Below, one piece after another: positions 5,224 through 5,229 of a stretch of DNA of 5,229 nucleotides. The position numbers were made by a program, and so were the translations under genes. The DNA lies in assembly GCA_003229095.1 (NCBI GenBank), contig QIHS01000033.1, positions 1 through 5,229 of the forward strand, written 5' to 3'. The notes beneath the pieces were generated by a model. It was not told the DNA's origin. It made no database searches and was given only the letters and a program-made list of their open reading frames with translations. How positions within the stretch are numbered: the first letter of the stretch is position 1; each line of letters opens with the position of its first letter. The DNA is from Woeseia sp. (GTDB lineage Bacteria; Pseudomonadota; Gammaproteobacteria; Steroidobacterales; Woeseiaceae).

Positions 5224-5229
5224 GCTTTA

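Overview
The window looks like a housekeeping stretch of a gammaproteobacterial chromosome, mid-range in GC by eye. It holds six protein genes: dnaK (only its first 20 codons), grpE, hrcA, nadK, recN and fur. The Fur protein resembles the Pseudomonas type. A heat-shock block of hrcA, grpE and dnaK lying next to nadK, recN and fur fits a gammaproteobacterium that kept HrcA, as Xanthomonas-like and Chromatiales-like lineages do and E. coli does not. The exact genus cannot be told from the sequence.

Layout. Positions 1-2003 on the minus strand carry hrcA (945-2003), grpE (183-806) and dnaK (from 62 off the left edge), transcribed right to left. Two sites resemble sigma-32 heat-shock promoters. 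A strong one lies in the 120-base grpE-dnaK gap and a weaker one lies in the 138-base hrcA-grpE gap. Positions 2004-2165 are a divergent control region with a sigma-70-like promoter candidate on each strand and a 13-base palindrome in the predicted hrcA leader. Positions 2166-4760 on the plus strand are nadK and recN, with the recN start codon directly after the nadK stop codon. After a 31-base convergent gap, fur (4792-5211) runs back on the minus strand, and only its ribosome binding site is left at the right edge.

How the genes work together. DnaK and its nucleotide exchange factor GrpE form the Hsp70 folding machine (dnaJ would be expected beyond the left edge). HrcA is a heat-sensitive repressor of chaperone genes. 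NadK makes NADP, which feeds reductive and oxidative-stress metabolism. RecN is an SMC-like ATPase of double-strand break repair. Fur is the iron-responsive repressor. All concern stress or redox homeostasis, but this is conserved gene neighbourhood rather than one pathway.

I found no mobile element, CRISPR array, RNA gene or previously undescribed system. The points worth a second look are the two sigma-32-like promoters, the absence of a recognisable CIRCE operator beside hrcA, an in-frame tandem duplication in the GrpE tail, the missing CxxC zinc motif in Fur, and a gene order that combines the E. coli and Pseudomonas/Xanthomonas arrangements. No gene-free stretch exceeds 300 bases.
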